A stretch of DNA of 64,000 nucleotides from Sva-07 sp963743825 (GTDB lineage Bacteria > Actinomycetota > Acidimicrobiia > Acidimicrobiales > Ilumatobacteraceae): NCBI GenBank assembly GCA_963743825.1, contig CAVURC010000015.1, forward strand, positions 62,001 to 126,000, given 5' to 3'. Positions 6,281 to 14,732 of this stretch are shown piece by piece (position 1 is the first letter of the stretch; each line of letters starts with the position of its first letter). The notes below the pieces were generated by a model. It was not told the origin of the DNA. It saw only the letters and a program-made list of their open reading frames with translations, and did not search any database. The translations under genes were made by a program, and so were the position numbers.

Positions 6281-9200
6281 GGTTCGTCCTCGGTGAGCAT
6301 CTCGTCGGGCCGCAGGCCGAACGCGCGGGCGATCTGATCGGGGTTGAGGTCGGCGATCGAACTCGATTTCGGCAGGACCAGCCCGGCCACGTGTCGTTTG
6401 CCCTGCACGATCTCCTCCACGCGTTCGTCGATCGTGCCCGGGCACACGAGCCGGTGCGAGATGACCGTGCGCGTCTGCCCGATCCGCCACGCCCGGTCGC
6501 GCGCCTGATCCTCGACGGCGGGGTTCCACCAACGGTCGTACAGAATCACGTGGTTGGCTGCCGTGAGGTTCAGACCCGTTCCGCCCGCTTTCAGAGAGAG
6601 CACCATCGCCCCCGGGCCCTGGCCGTTCTGGAACTCGGTCACCATCCGGTCCCGGGCCGACCTGGTGAGGTCTCCGTCGTAGCAAGCGATGGAGACGCCG
6701 GTGATCTCGCTGAGGTGCGCGGCGAGCCGACGCCCCCAGGACGCGAAGTGCGTGAAGATGAGCACCCGCTCGCCGGCAGCGAACACCGACTCGACGATCT
6801 CCTCGAGGCGAGTGAGCTTGCCGGACCGCCCGGTCAGTGGCTGGTCATCGGCGAGGTACGCAGCGGGATGGTTGCAGATCTGCTTGAGCGCCGTGATCGC
6901 GGCGAGCACGGCTCCCTTGCTCGTCGGCGCCAGCGGATCGGTGGCCTTCGCGAGGAGGTCGTCGAGCACCGCTTGATAGAGCCCGATCTGCTCGGTTGTC
7001 ATCGTGCAGTGGTCGAGTTCGTCGATCTTGTCCGGGAGCTCGGCGGCAACCTCGGGCTCGCTCTTCGTGCGCCGGAACAGCAACAGCCCGTTGAGCGCAC
7101 GCAATCCCGTCTCGGCGTCGCTGCCGAGCTGTGCGACGAACTGCGCTCGCGGCCCGACGAGACCCGGGTTGGTGAAATCGAGAATCGCCCACAGATCGCC
7201 GACCCCGTTCTCGATCGGCGTGCCGGTCAACGCCAGTCGTGTGTGGGCGGGAATTCGGCGCAACGCCTGAGCCGTCTCACTCGTCGGGTTCTTGATCGCC
7301 TGCGCCTCGTCGAGCACCATCGTCGTCCACTCCACATCGGCCAACGCGTCGACGTCGCGAACCGCCGTGGCGTAGGTCGTGATCACGACGTCCGCGTCGG
7401 CGATCTCCTTCTCCATCTGCGAGTCGGTGGCACGCGCCGCTCCATGATGCACGAGCACACGCAGGTCTGGTGCGAACTGACCGGCCTCAGCCGCCCAGTT
7501 GCCGACCACCGCGGCCGGAGCGATGACCAACGATGGACCCCGGCCGGCGGTGCGGGCGAGGTGGGCGAGCACGGTCGGCGTCTTCCCCAAACCCATGTCG
7601 AGCGCGAGACATCCGCCGAGTTCGTTGACGGCGAGAAAGTCGATCCACGCCAGCGCGTCTGCCTGATAGGCCCGCAGTGTCCCGACGAAGCCGTCGGGGG
7701 CGACGTCGAGCGAAATCTCCGCCTCGTGGGCACGGTTGACGAGCTGCTTGGCCCAACTGTCGCCGTGCACGACGACCCCGACGCCGTGAACCGATCCATC
7801 GAGACCAACGCTCTGGCGAAGGATCTCGGCGCCGGTCAACTCCGTGACCGATTCGCGTTCGGCCAGCGCAGCAGCTGCCCGTTCCAGATCGAGCCGATCG
7901 ATTGCCACCCACCGGCCGTGTGATTCCACCATTGGCCGCGCCTGCCGGGCGAGGCGGGCGATCTCCGTAACGCTCAGTTCGACGTCGTCGAACACGACGC
8001 TCCACGAGACGCTGCTCAACTGGTTGACGCCGACGGTCGACCCCGGCCTGGCCTCCGTGAACATGTGCAGCGCCGGCCTCGCTGCGCGACGAGACAGCTC
8101 GGGCGCCCGCACGTCGAAACCGATCGAACTCAGCATCGGCCCGAGGCGGCTCAGGAAGTCCCAGGCCTCCTCTTGGCCCATCGCAACCTGACCAGATGTC
8201 GACGACTTGGATCGGTCGAGCGCTGGCAGCATCCGCTGGAGGCGAGCCCACTCGATCGTCGCCGTGCGGCCGCCGTCCGATCGGAGCGCAGTGGCGATCG
8301 GGACCAGCTCGGACCGGCCGGCGTGTGCCTGAACCGAGAGCAACCACACTCCCCGTGCTCCCGGCGGGTCCAGGCGAACCACCAGTTGGCTCCGACCCGG
8401 ATCGGTCACCGACCGCGACCACAGGTCGAGCCGCCTCGACGTGTGCTTGGCCAACTCGCGGTCGGCCGGGAACGCAGCGCCGTCCATCCGGGCGACCATC
8501 GTGTCGGCCAGGTCGGCGGGGGAGGACGCACGCGGCGGTTGAGCAGGCAGGTCGAGCCGCTCAAGACCCTCGGACACGATTGCCTCCACCACTGCGCCGA
8601 TGACTCCACGAGTCGTCGCCGCGCCAGTCTCTCCAGACAGCGCCGCGACCGCGCCGGGCATCGCAGAGGCCAGGGAGGCGACGATCGCCGAATCTGTCAA
8701 TGCCGGAACCCATTGCACCCGCGCCTCGACGGACCGGCCGTTCGCCTGCGAGCCCATCTCGAGGCGAGGCACGATCGCACCACGGGCCACCACACGAACA
8801 CCCTCCAGGGCCACCCGTGCCAGCCAACGCAGGCTGGGCCCGAGACCGTTCCCGTCCCGATCGGCGCTGACCGCGATCAGCCATCCCAACGCGTCCTTCA
8901 CCTGGATCGACAAGGCCTCCGCCGAGACGCCGCCCCCCAACCGAACGCCAGGGGCGACCGACCAACCCTGGGCCGGACCGCCACACGACTCCAAGCGAGT
9001 TGCCAACTCGTCGTTCGACGCCGGCACCGCGCCCCGACCACCTGCCCAAACGACGATGGCGCCTGCCGACCACGACGCCTGCAGGACCACTTCATCCGGC
9101 GGTCGTTCGACTTCGGCGGCTTTCGCAGGTCGCAGGAGATCGGCCGTCGTCCACAAACTCTCAACGGTGTCGGTGAAATCGGCGACGACGTGTCCACGTT

Positions 9201-9375
9201 CGTCACCGGCAAGATCACGCGCCGAGGCGAGGCCATCCTCAGCCTCCCCGATCAGGCGAGCGAGCAACGACAACGACGCCGCTCCGCCGTCCCGCAACAA
9301 CGCCAAGTCCTCGTCCTTGCCGCGGCCGTCAGCAATCCGCCAGATCGCGCTCTCGAGTTGTGTCATGTCAACCAT
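6277..9375 (-). CDS. SNF2/DEAD-like ATPase, HelZ type
   Basis: This 1,032-residue protein is a superfamily 2 SNF2-type ATPase. The C-terminal half carries the motor: LALDMGLGKTPTVLA (Walker A, Lys about 598), VLDEAQAIKN (motif II about 688), LALTGTPIENG (III), LLFRRTKSEPEVAAELPDK, IFTHFASWGRRLAAHL, LSLKAGGTGLNLTAANHVIL (V) and ARDRAWRIGQTRTV (VI). The first ~560 residues resemble the bacterial SNF2-associated region (DUF3670-like) of mycobacterial HelZ, which has a similar length. Such proteins act on nucleoprotein, but the cellular role is unclear. The start at 9375 (MVDMTQLESAIW) has GGAG four to five bases upstream; the frame extends to 9477 without a site. It is followed by the coupled 97-residue protein. 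The gene is uninterrupted. Confidence 0.92.
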   Translation of the reverse strand: MVDMTQLESAIWRIADGRGKDEDLALLRDGGAASLSLLARLIGEAEDGLASARDLAGDERGHVVADFTDTVESLWTTADLLRPAKAAEVERPPDEVVLQASWSAGAIVVWAGGRGAVPASNDELATRLESCGGPAQGWSVAPGVRLGGGVSAEALSIQVKDALGWLIAVSADRDGNGLGPSLRWLARVALEGVRVVARGAIVPRLEMGSQANGRSVEARVQWVPALTDSAIVASLASAMPGAVAALSGETGAATTRGVIGAVVEAIVSEGLERLDLPAQPPRASSPADLADTMVARMDGAAFPADRELAKHTSRRLDLWSRSVTDPGRSQLVVRLDPPGARGVWLLSVQAHAGRSELVPIATALRSDGGRTATIEWARLQRMLPALDRSKSSTSGQVAMGQEEAWDFLSRLGPMLSSIGFDVRAPELSRRAARPALHMFTEARPGSTVGVNQLSSVSWSVVFDDVELSVTEIARLARQARPMVESHGRWVAIDRLDLERAAAALAERESVTELTGAEILRQSVGLDGSVHGVGVVVHGDSWAKQLVNRAHEAEISLDVAPDGFVGTLRAYQADALAWIDFLAVNELGGCLALDMGLGKTPTVLAHLARTAGRGPSLVIAPAAVVGNWAAEAGQFAPDLRVLVHHGAARATDSQMEKEIADADVVITTYATAVRDVDALADVEWTTMVLDEAQAIKNPTSETAQALRRIPAHTRLALTGTPIENGVGDLWAILDFTNPGLVGPRAQFVAQLGSDAETGLRALNGLLLFRRTKSEPEVAAELPDKIDELDHCTMTTEQIGLYQAVLDDLLAKATDPLAPTSKGAVLAAITALKQICNHPAAYLADDQPLTGRSGKLTRLEEIVESVFAAGERVLIFTHFASWGRRLAAHLSEITGVSIACYDGDLTRSARDRMVTEFQNGQGPGAMVLSLKAGGTGLNLTAANHVILYDRWWNPAVEDQARDRAWRIGQTRTVISHRLVCPGTIDERVEEIVQGKRHVAGLVLPKSSSIADLNPDQIARAFGLRPDEMLTEDEP

Positions 9376-9736
9376 CAATCTCCGTCCACCACCCACCCGC
9401 GGAACCGCTCGGCTGAGCGCACGCCAGCACGGCCCGATCGGACATCGCCCAGGCAGAAACGCAACAGTTGGAAGCATCTCACTAGCTACGAACCGCCTGC
9501 CAAGCTCAGGCCTCTACCCGGGGAGCAGAGTTCCGTGCAGCATCGCCAGGCTACCGACACGACGCTCGCGTGCAGACCTACCCGCCCTCGTCCTTACTCG
9601 GCCACCGGTCCCTGTCCCGCCCACCAAATCCGTCGAGGAGGACGCTGCGCAGCAATCCCGACAGGATGTCCCCGACCCCGTCGGTGAGCGTCCGAATGCG
9701 TGAGGGCGGAGAGCCGCGGCTGGCTAGCCTCCGGCG
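9376..9736. other. gene-free intergenic region
   Basis: The region between the divergent SNF2 and membrane-protein genes holds no convincing coding frame. Long frames crossing it are antisense or arginine-rich shadows. No clear hairpin or member of the 20-mer repeat family was seen; it presumably carries two divergent promoters, but no good boxes could be assigned. Confidence 0.5.
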
Positions 9737-10090
9737 ATGATCGTGCGATGGTTGACCGCCGCCGCGATCGTGGTCAGCTCTGCGCTCGTCGGCCTCGCCG
9801 TCTGGGTTGTCGGTCTCAAGGGCCTTTCCAACCGAGCCGAATCGATCTGCCTCGCCGATACCGACAATCGCCTCGGCTACGGCGCATACCAAATTTCCCG
9901 GAAGCTCTGGACGCCGGCGTTCGAATGCCGCGTGCTGGGAAACGCGGTCGTACCAATTGATGTACAACACCCGCTCGAGGCGATCGTCGCATTCGGCTGG
10001 ATCGTGGTGCTTCCCGTCCTCTACGCGATTGCCACACTGGCCCTCACGCTGCGCTGGGCGCGCCAGACACAGCACCGACACGACATGTAG
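9737..10090 (+). CDS. small two-helix membrane protein, hypothetical
   Basis: This 117-residue frame has a first membrane helix close to the N-terminus (TAAAIVVSSALVGLAVWVVG) and a second one near the C-terminus (AIVAFGWIVVLPVLYAIATL). The loop between them (about residues 30-78) contains two cysteines (ESICLAD and FECRVLG) that would lie outside the cytoplasm if the N-terminus is inside, and could form a disulfide. The tail is basic and His-rich (RWARQTQHRHDM). No family is recognised. The hydrophobic segments and balanced composition support a real gene; no ribosome site is visible before the ATG at 9737. Confidence 0.55.
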   Translation: MIVRWLTAAAIVVSSALVGLAVWVVGLKGLSNRAESICLADTDNRLGYGAYQISRKLWTPAFECRVLGNAVVPIDVQHPLEAIVAFGWIVVLPVLYAIATLALTLRWARQTQHRHDM

Positions 10091-10098
10091 CTGCTCAT

Positions 10099-10197
10099 TC
10101 ACGGCATACCGTCGCCACGGAAGGTGATGTTCTCGTGGTACTGCAGCGCGCTGCTCTGGCCGATATGCCGCTCCCACTTGCGATACGAGCCGTCGGG
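10099..10197 (-). pseudogene. possible C-terminal gene remnant
   Basis: On the minus strand a short open stretch between two stops reads DPDGSYRKWERHIGQSSALQ, then YHENITFRGDGMP and a stop. The composition (aromatic, mixed charge) is far more protein-like than the arginine-rich shadows around it, but it has no start codon and is only 32 codons long. It may be the surviving 3' end of a lost gene. I could not identify the family. Confidence 0.25.
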
Positions 10198-10303
10198 ATC
10201 TCAGCACCGGGCACACTTGGGGAAGGGACCAGACGTCCGTTACCGGTTGTCCGCAAGCTCGGAACCTCGTGGACGACGACCGCAACGGCGTCCATAATGC
10301 GAC

Positions 10304-11101
10304 ATGGCTGACGGCGATCTGCAGGCGTACTACGCCCGAGACGAGGAACGGGACCGGTTGTCGGCTGATGTAGGTCGAGTCGAGTTCCTCCGCACCGTCG
10401 AGGTGGTCTCTCGGAGCCTCCCCGCATCCCCCGCGGTCGTGGCTGACATCGGGGGTGGGCCGGGTCGGTACACCGACTGGTTGGTGGACGCCGGCTACAC
10501 GGTGATTCATCGCGACCTTGTGGCAGGGCATGTCGAACAGGTCAGGTCCCGTCACGCGCAGCGCGTCGACGCCGCGGTCGGCGATGCGCGGGCGCTGGAT
10601 CTGCCCGACGACAGCGTCGATGCGGTCCTCCTGCTCGGCCCGCTCTATCACCTCGAGGACTCCGCCGACCGGTTCAGGGCACTGAACGAAGCCCGCAGGG
10701 TTGTACGGAGCCAGGGCGTCGTCCATGTCGCAGCGATCTCACGCTGGGCCGCACGCCTTCACGGCATGCTGGTCGAGCGGATCCATCTGAAGTACCCGAC
10801 GATCGTCGCGATGGTCGATGAGATGGAGGCGACCGGCGAGACCCGGCCCATCCACGACAACGGCTTCAACGGGTACGCCCACACACCGGACCAGCTGTGC
10901 GAGGAGATACAGAGTTCAGGCCTCGACCTCGAGTCGTGCGTCGCACTCGAAGGGATCTCCTTCGTCTTGTCCGATCTCGATCAACGACTCGACGACCCGG
11001 ACGAACGCCAGCTCCTCCTGGGAACCCTGCGAGCCCACGAACCTGTGACCGAGCTCCTCGGGCTCGGCCCGCACCTTCTGGCAACCGCCCGCAAGCCGTA
11101 G
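10304..11101 (+). CDS. class I SAM-dependent methyltransferase
   Basis: The 265-residue protein has the Rossmann-type methyltransferase core: motif I VVADIGGGPGRYTDWLVDAG at about residues 45-64, the acidic end of strand 2 at VIHRDLVAGHV, AAVGDARALDLPDDSVDAVL for motif II, and LLGPLYHLEDSADRFRALNE for the segment after strand 4. The second half (HDNGFNGYAHTPDQLCEEIQ, then GLDLESCVALEGISFVLSDL) is the lid and C-terminal sheet common to small-molecule methyltransferases. The acceptor is unknown. The ATG at 10304 follows a run without a strong ribosome site. It stands alone; similar solo methyltransferases occur at 12806, 40216 and 47671. Confidence 0.87.
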   Translation: MADGDLQAYYARDEERDRLSADVGRVEFLRTVEVVSRSLPASPAVVADIGGGPGRYTDWLVDAGYTVIHRDLVAGHVEQVRSRHAQRVDAAVGDARALDLPDDSVDAVLLLGPLYHLEDSADRFRALNEARRVVRSQGVVHVAAISRWAARLHGMLVERIHLKYPTIVAMVDEMEATGETRPIHDNGFNGYAHTPDQLCEEIQSSGLDLESCVALEGISFVLSDLDQRLDDPDERQLLLGTLRAHEPVTELLGLGPHLLATARKP

Positions 11102-11116
11102 AGCAGCTGCCCCATC

Positions 11117-11146
11117 AAGCCGGCTTTGTGACGCGATTACGTGGCG
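11117..11146 (+). repeat. dispersed repeat, GATTACGTGGCGC family, copy 1
   Basis: The sequence starts GCCGGCTTTGTGACGCGATT and continues ACGTGGCGCC. A near-identical stretch, differing at only two of about 28 positions, occurs in inverted orientation at 15364-15394. Both copies sit just outside coding regions. Confidence 0.55.
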
Positions 11147-11246
11147 CCGCATCGGGGCCGCGTTGCGGCGGTCGCGTCTCGTGTTTGCGCGGATTACGGC
11201 GTGAGCATTATCGGATGCCGTCGGGCGTGTCGGTGATCCAAAGCGA

Positions 11247-11283
11247 GGCGTCTCAGATGCCGGTCCCCAACCGGACGCCTCTC
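11247..11283 (+). repeat. dispersed repeat, TCAGATGCCGGT family, copy 1 (right end only)
   Basis: GGCGTCTCAGATGCCGGTCC followed by CCAACCGGACGCC matches the right end of the units at 12345-12470 and 14536-14660. GGCGTC and GGACGCC form a short inverted repeat across the element. Confidence 0.5.
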
Positions 11284-11609
11284 GACGAGTGATTGTGCGG
11301 TGGGTGGATCGGGCCGCGAGGTCCAACGGTTTGCCGGCAGTGCGCCCTTTGCGAGCGGTTTCGGTCCGTGATTCCCAGGCAGGTACCTGGGGCTCAGGTC
11401 CGGAAGGTGACCCGTTCAAACCCAATCCGCTCGTGCTCGCTACTGTTGACACGGACGTCGCAGAACTCCGGTGGTCATCGTCGGTCCACGAGGAACAGAT
11501 GGCCAACCAACTGGGTCAGTGCAAATCTGAGCCGTGCGCTGGTTCGGGCTGGCGCCAAGACGTGATGCTCGGAGTTTCTCGAGCAGATCCGATCCGAGCC
11601 GGGACGCGA

Positions 11610-11643
11610 AACCGCCCCCAACGGACCATCTTGTTGGGGGCGG
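11610..11643 (-). terminator. hairpin terminator of the secreted-protein gene
   Basis: A perfect 12-base stem (ACCGCCCCCAAC at 11610-11621 pairing with GTTGGGGGCGGT at 11632-11643) encloses a ten-base loop. It begins 12 bases after the stop codon of the minus-strand gene. Only a short T stretch follows on that strand, as usual in high-GC genomes. Confidence 0.75.
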
Positions 11644-11654
11644 TGAGGCGCTGC

Positions 11655-12203
11655 CTAGAAGTTGATTTCGAAGTCAATATGAGCAGGCACCCCGGTGAAG
11701 GTGAACAGACCACCTGCGCTGGATGCAGCAGGGGGCTGCATTGTCAGGGTCATCGTCGAGGTAGGGGTCTGCGGCCCGTACAGCATGTCCTTGAACTGGC
11801 CCCTTGCCGGACCGAGGATCGCTTCGGATGTCACGGGTCCGGGGTAGATCCGTTGGAAGCCAGTCCTCACGCTGGTGAAAGGACCGACACGGGCATAGGG
11901 ATTCCGATCGGTGCTCAAGTAGGTGTCGTACCGCCAGTCAACTCGCATCATCCCAACTGGGATGCCGGTGTCGTTGTCGGTGACGAATGCCCGACCCTGC
12001 ACCGTCACGTACCTCGGAAGGTAAGCGCCGACGGGAGAATAGAAGACGACGTCGTGGAGCGTGACGGTCGCTGTGACTTCTCCCGAGAGACTCAACATAT
12101 CGCCCGGCTCATATCGGGCTGCGCCTGCGGGTGACGCGGGCAGGACTAACAGGCCGACGAGTAAGAGAATCAGTGATAGTGGTCTAAAGAACTCACGCAT
12201 CAT
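11655..12203 (-). CDS. secreted hypothetical protein
   Basis: This 182-residue protein starts MMREFFRPLSLILLLVGLLV followed by LPASPAGAARYE, a textbook signal peptide with cleavage expected after Ala-Gly-Ala about residue 27. The mature part is beta-rich (DMLSLSGEVTATVTLHDVVF, ITVQGRAFVTD-like strands, MTLTMQPPAASSAGGLFTFT) and ends PAHIDFEINF. No family is recognised. The ATG at 12203 has AAGGA seven bases upstream; an in-frame TTG at 12218 is less likely. A strong hairpin terminator follows, so it is a monocistronic unit. Codon use is somewhat less GC-biased than in its neighbours, which would fit recent transfer; this was judged by eye only. Confidence 0.7.
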   Translation of the reverse strand: MMREFFRPLSLILLLVGLLVLPASPAGAARYEPGDMLSLSGEVTATVTLHDVVFYSPVGAYLPRYVTVQGRAFVTDNDTGIPVGMMRVDWRYDTYLSTDRNPYARVGPFTSVRTGFQRIYPGPVTSEAILGPARGQFKDMLYGPQTPTSTMTLTMQPPAASSAGGLFTFTGVPAHIDFEINF

Positions 12204-12805
12204 GATCACATCCTTCAAGAAGGCTTAGAGACCCCTCGTTGGTTCTGGGGTTCCGATTCCATGGTGCGCCTTGAATCCCCCGGGGTGTAGGGCCAAGTTC
12301 CCCTTCACACCCTGGGCAACACGAACTGCATAATCGCAGGCCACATTGTGTCCGATAGGGGAATCTCGTGCGGACGGTCCAGCGGACGCCGAGTGTCACG
12401 GATCGACGTCAGCGCGAACGTCTCAAGAGCCCGTCCTCAACCGATCAACGCTTCCGGTCGACGATTATGTGGTGGGGGTTGGCGTCGAGGAGGTGACCGA
12501 CTTCGCATGGGGCGGCGCGACCCGTCGTGCTTGACTCTGCGATTACCGAGTGCTCGAACCGGTCTCGCGGGTCACCGATGGAGGCGGTCGGTAACTTCGG
12601 CCGAGCGCTTGCCCAAGTTGGGATCCGTCATTGAGATCGGGTCGTACCAACAGCCTGGGACACGCGGCTCATGCGGGTGGGATACCGACGGCGCGTCGAC
12701 GGGGGGTTGACACGCAGGGGTCATGGCGCGACCGTGGACGCGGGGTTCGCATCGTTTGAGATGCCACCTACTCGTGGTGTCCGGTGTGAACGGCCAGGAG
12801 GGGTG
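12204..12805. other. gene-free region with a dispersed repeat
   Basis: About 600 bases between divergent genes hold no convincing gene. Long frames entering it are shadows or unsupported upstream extensions of the methyltransferase frame (to 12671). A ~125-base dispersed repeat lies at 12345-12470. The right part should contain the methyltransferase promoter, but no clear boxes were found. Confidence 0.5.
12345..12470 (+). repeat. dispersed repeat, TCAGATGCCGGT family, copy 2 (diverged)
   Basis: Reading left to right it holds TGTCCGATAGGGGAATCTCG, GTGCGGACGGTCC, GGATCGACGTCAGCGCGAAC, GTCTCAAGAGCCCG and CAACGCTTCCGGTCGACGAT. The same blocks in the same order and spacing occur at 14536-14660, so the two are diverged copies of one unit of about 125 bases. 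Confidence 0.5.
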
Positions 12806-13876
12806 ATGAGCGCGCAGACGATTGATGAGACGCGTGTCGAGGAGTTCATGGGGCAACTCGTCGGACACATGACCGGAGCCGCCCTGTGTCTCGGAATCTG
12901 GCTCGGCGACGAGCTGGGTTTCTACCGAATACTCGCGGAACGCGGCGCGATGTCGGCTCATGGGCTCGCCGTCCAGAGCGAATGCCATGAACGACTCGTG
13001 CGGGAGTGGCTTGACAGTCAGGCCGCCGGTGGGATGTTGGACTACGACGAGGCCGCCGACACCTACATGCTGCCAGCGGAACATGCAATGGCACTTGCCG
13101 ATGATGAGTCGCCCGTGTTCGTCGCCCGCGCGATGAACGCGTTCGGTTCGCTGTTCATCGACTTCGACAAGATGAAGGCGGCGTTCCGGGGGACTGGGGC
13201 GATGTCGTGGGGTGATCACCATCCGTGCCTGTTCTCTGGGACCGAATGGTTCTTCCGTACGGGGTATCGGGCACATCTCGCAAGCGAGTGGATCCCGGCA
13301 CTCGACGGAGTGGCCGAGCGCCTGACCGCTGGTGCCCGTGTGGCCGACGTGGGATGCGGCCACGGTGCGTCGATCGTCGCGATGGCCGAAGCGTTCCCGG
13401 AGGCGACGTTTGTCGGGATCGACTTTCATGCGCCGTCGATCGAAACGGCGCGACAGCGGGTCGAAGATGCCGGGTTCACCGATCGCACGTCGTTCCAGGT
13501 TGCCAGGGCGACCGAGTACGACGGCACCTACGATCTGATCTGCTTCTTCGATTGCCTGCACGACATGGGCGATCCGGTGTCCGCAGCTCGTCATGCACGC
13601 GAACATCTCGCCGACCGCGGCGTCGTGCTCCTCGTGGAGCCGTTCGCGCTGGACGACCATTCACGCAACATGACCGACAACCCGATGGCCCCGCTGCTCT
13701 ACATGGCCTCAGCCGGGATCTGCGTCCCGAACTCGCTGTCGCAGGACGTCGGGCTCGGACTGGGAGCACAAGCCGGCGAAGCCCGCTTGCGCAACGTGTT
13801 CGAGCAAGCCGGCTACACCCAGTTCCGCCTTGCCACCGAAACCCCGATGAACCTGATCATCGAAGCACGTCCGTAA
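12806..13876 (+). CDS. class I SAM-dependent methyltransferase with N-terminal winged helix (Rv2258c-like)
   Basis: The 356-residue protein has the two-part plan of Rv2258c-type and O-methyltransferase-like enzymes. An N-terminal winged-helix dimerisation part includes GAALCLGIWLGDELGFYRIL, ECHERLVREWLDSQAAGGML and DEAADTYMLPAEHAMAL. A C-terminal Rossmann domain carries ARVADVGCGHGASIVAMAEA (motif I, about 180-200), FVGIDFHAPSI (strand 2 Asp) and YDLICFFDCLHDMGDPVSAA (strand 4 region), then RGVVLLVEPFALDDHSRNMT. The substrate is unknown. The ATG at 12806 has AGGAGG four bases upstream, which overrides the longer frame to 12671. It is a solitary gene, followed by a beta-lactamase-like remnant on the same strand. 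Confidence 0.9.
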   Translation: MSAQTIDETRVEEFMGQLVGHMTGAALCLGIWLGDELGFYRILAERGAMSAHGLAVQSECHERLVREWLDSQAAGGMLDYDEAADTYMLPAEHAMALADDESPVFVARAMNAFGSLFIDFDKMKAAFRGTGAMSWGDHHPCLFSGTEWFFRTGYRAHLASEWIPALDGVAERLTAGARVADVGCGHGASIVAMAEAFPEATFVGIDFHAPSIETARQRVEDAGFTDRTSFQVARATEYDGTYDLICFFDCLHDMGDPVSAARHAREHLADRGVVLLVEPFALDDHSRNMTDNPMAPLLYMASAGICVPNSLSQDVGLGLGAQAGEARLRNVFEQAGYTQFRLATETPMNLIIEARP

Positions 13877-14049
13877 GAGGGTCTCAGCTGGGTGCCCCGT
13901 CGACCCGAAAGGGTGACCGACTTCGCGCCGGCGATGCGGTGCGACAGGCGGTGGACGACGCCGGCAACCGGGTGGCCTCGAAACCGGCGCCCGGGCTTAC
14001 CCCTGGATCCTCACTCTCGGATTCTGGACGTGCAGTGCGAGAGACTCGA

Positions 14050-14278
14050 CTTGAACCTGGGTTCGGAGCAGATGTTCGGCATGGGATTCGGCCTGTTCCC
14101 GGGAGCGGGGCCGTACCTCCGCGAATTTGGCTGGGGTGGGTGGGGCGGCTCGCAGGCAATCATCGACCTCGATGCCCGGATGCGCTTCAGCTACGTCAGG
14201 AACCGCATGGTTGACGGTGATGGCGATGTGCGCCGCCAACTTCTTCTGGCCGCGACGTACGACGCGCTCATGGCTTGA
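14050..14278 (+). pseudogene. C-terminal remnant of a beta-lactamase-family serine hydrolase
   Basis: The end of this frame reads GSEQMFGMGFGLFPGAGPYL, then REFGWGGWGGSQAIIDLDAR and MRFSYVRNRMVDGDGDVRRQ. This is the C-terminal quarter of a class C beta-lactamase/EstB-type hydrolase: the FGxGF strand, the His/Gly-rich GWGG motif and the GYVxNRM-like strand, comparable to FGLGFVP, FGHFGTGGALGF and FGYVMNHV in the hydrolase at 51010. The Ser-x-x-Lys and Tyr-x-Asn parts are absent and the upstream sequence is not homologous. The stop codon overlaps a partial copy of the 20-mer repeat (GAACGCCGCGAC at 14277). Confidence 0.7.
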
Positions 14279-14732
14279 ACGCCGCGACAAACGAACCTCC
14301 CCTCCCCGTCCTGACCCATTCGACTCGCAGGTCCGTCGGGATCGAGCTTCAGGACAACCTCGATACGAGGCATCGACAGAGTTGCGACCACCCTGCGGCG
14401 GCCGGTGAAACCAACCTTGCGCGCCAAACAACGCCGGTCGGTGAGGCCGTAAGCACCCATCGACAACCCGTCCATGAGACAGGATCGACTACGTCCACAA
14501 CGATCGGTATCCAGCACCGCATACTCACGCCACGCCCCGCGTCCGATAGAGGGATGGCGTGCGGTCGGTTCAGGGCGCTCGCGTCGGCCCCGATCGACGG
14601 TCCATCAACGTCTCAGATGCCGGTTCTCTATCGGACGCTTCCGGTCACCGGCTCATTATTAGACGGGGAGTGTGAGGCGGCCGAGCACGATCGATGCACG
14701 CCAAGTTGAACGAAGGCGTCGGCCGAACGGGA
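14279..14732. other. gene-free region with a dispersed repeat
   Basis: About 450 bases without a supported gene lie between the beta-lactamase-like remnant and the 3' end of the acetyltransferase. The main content is the dispersed repeat at 14536-14660. Plus-strand frames across the region are Arg/Ser-rich and have no family resemblance. Confidence 0.5.
14536..14660 (+). repeat. dispersed repeat, TCAGATGCCGGT family, copy 3
   Basis: The unit contains GCGTCCGATAGAGGGATGGC, GTGCGGTCGGTTC, CGATCGACGGTCCATC, AACGTCTCAGATGCCGGTTC and TCTATCGGACGCTTCCGGTC. GCGTCCGATAGAG at the left and CTCTATCGGACGC at the right are perfect 13-base inverted ends about 80 bases apart. The unit could form a long hairpin or be a miniature mobile element. 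Confidence 0.6.

Larger units (their letters stand above)
11102..11609. other. gene-free region with dispersed repeats
   Basis: Between the methyltransferase and the terminator of the next minus-strand gene no supported coding frame is seen. The left part holds a copy of the GATTACGTGGCGC element (11117-11146) and the middle a copy of the GCGTCTCAGATGCCGG element (11247-11283). An 11289-12134 plus-strand frame is antisense to the secreted-protein gene and is not supported. Confidence 0.5.

Noticed and set aside
6187..7923. Long plus-strand frame of 578 codons
   Set aside because: It is antisense to the SNF2 ATPase, whose complete helicase motifs identify the true strand.
11289..12134. 281-codon plus-strand frame opposite the secreted-protein gene
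   Set aside because: The minus-strand frame has a signal peptide, a ribosome site and a terminator. The plus-strand frame lacks any domain and has a low-complexity composition.
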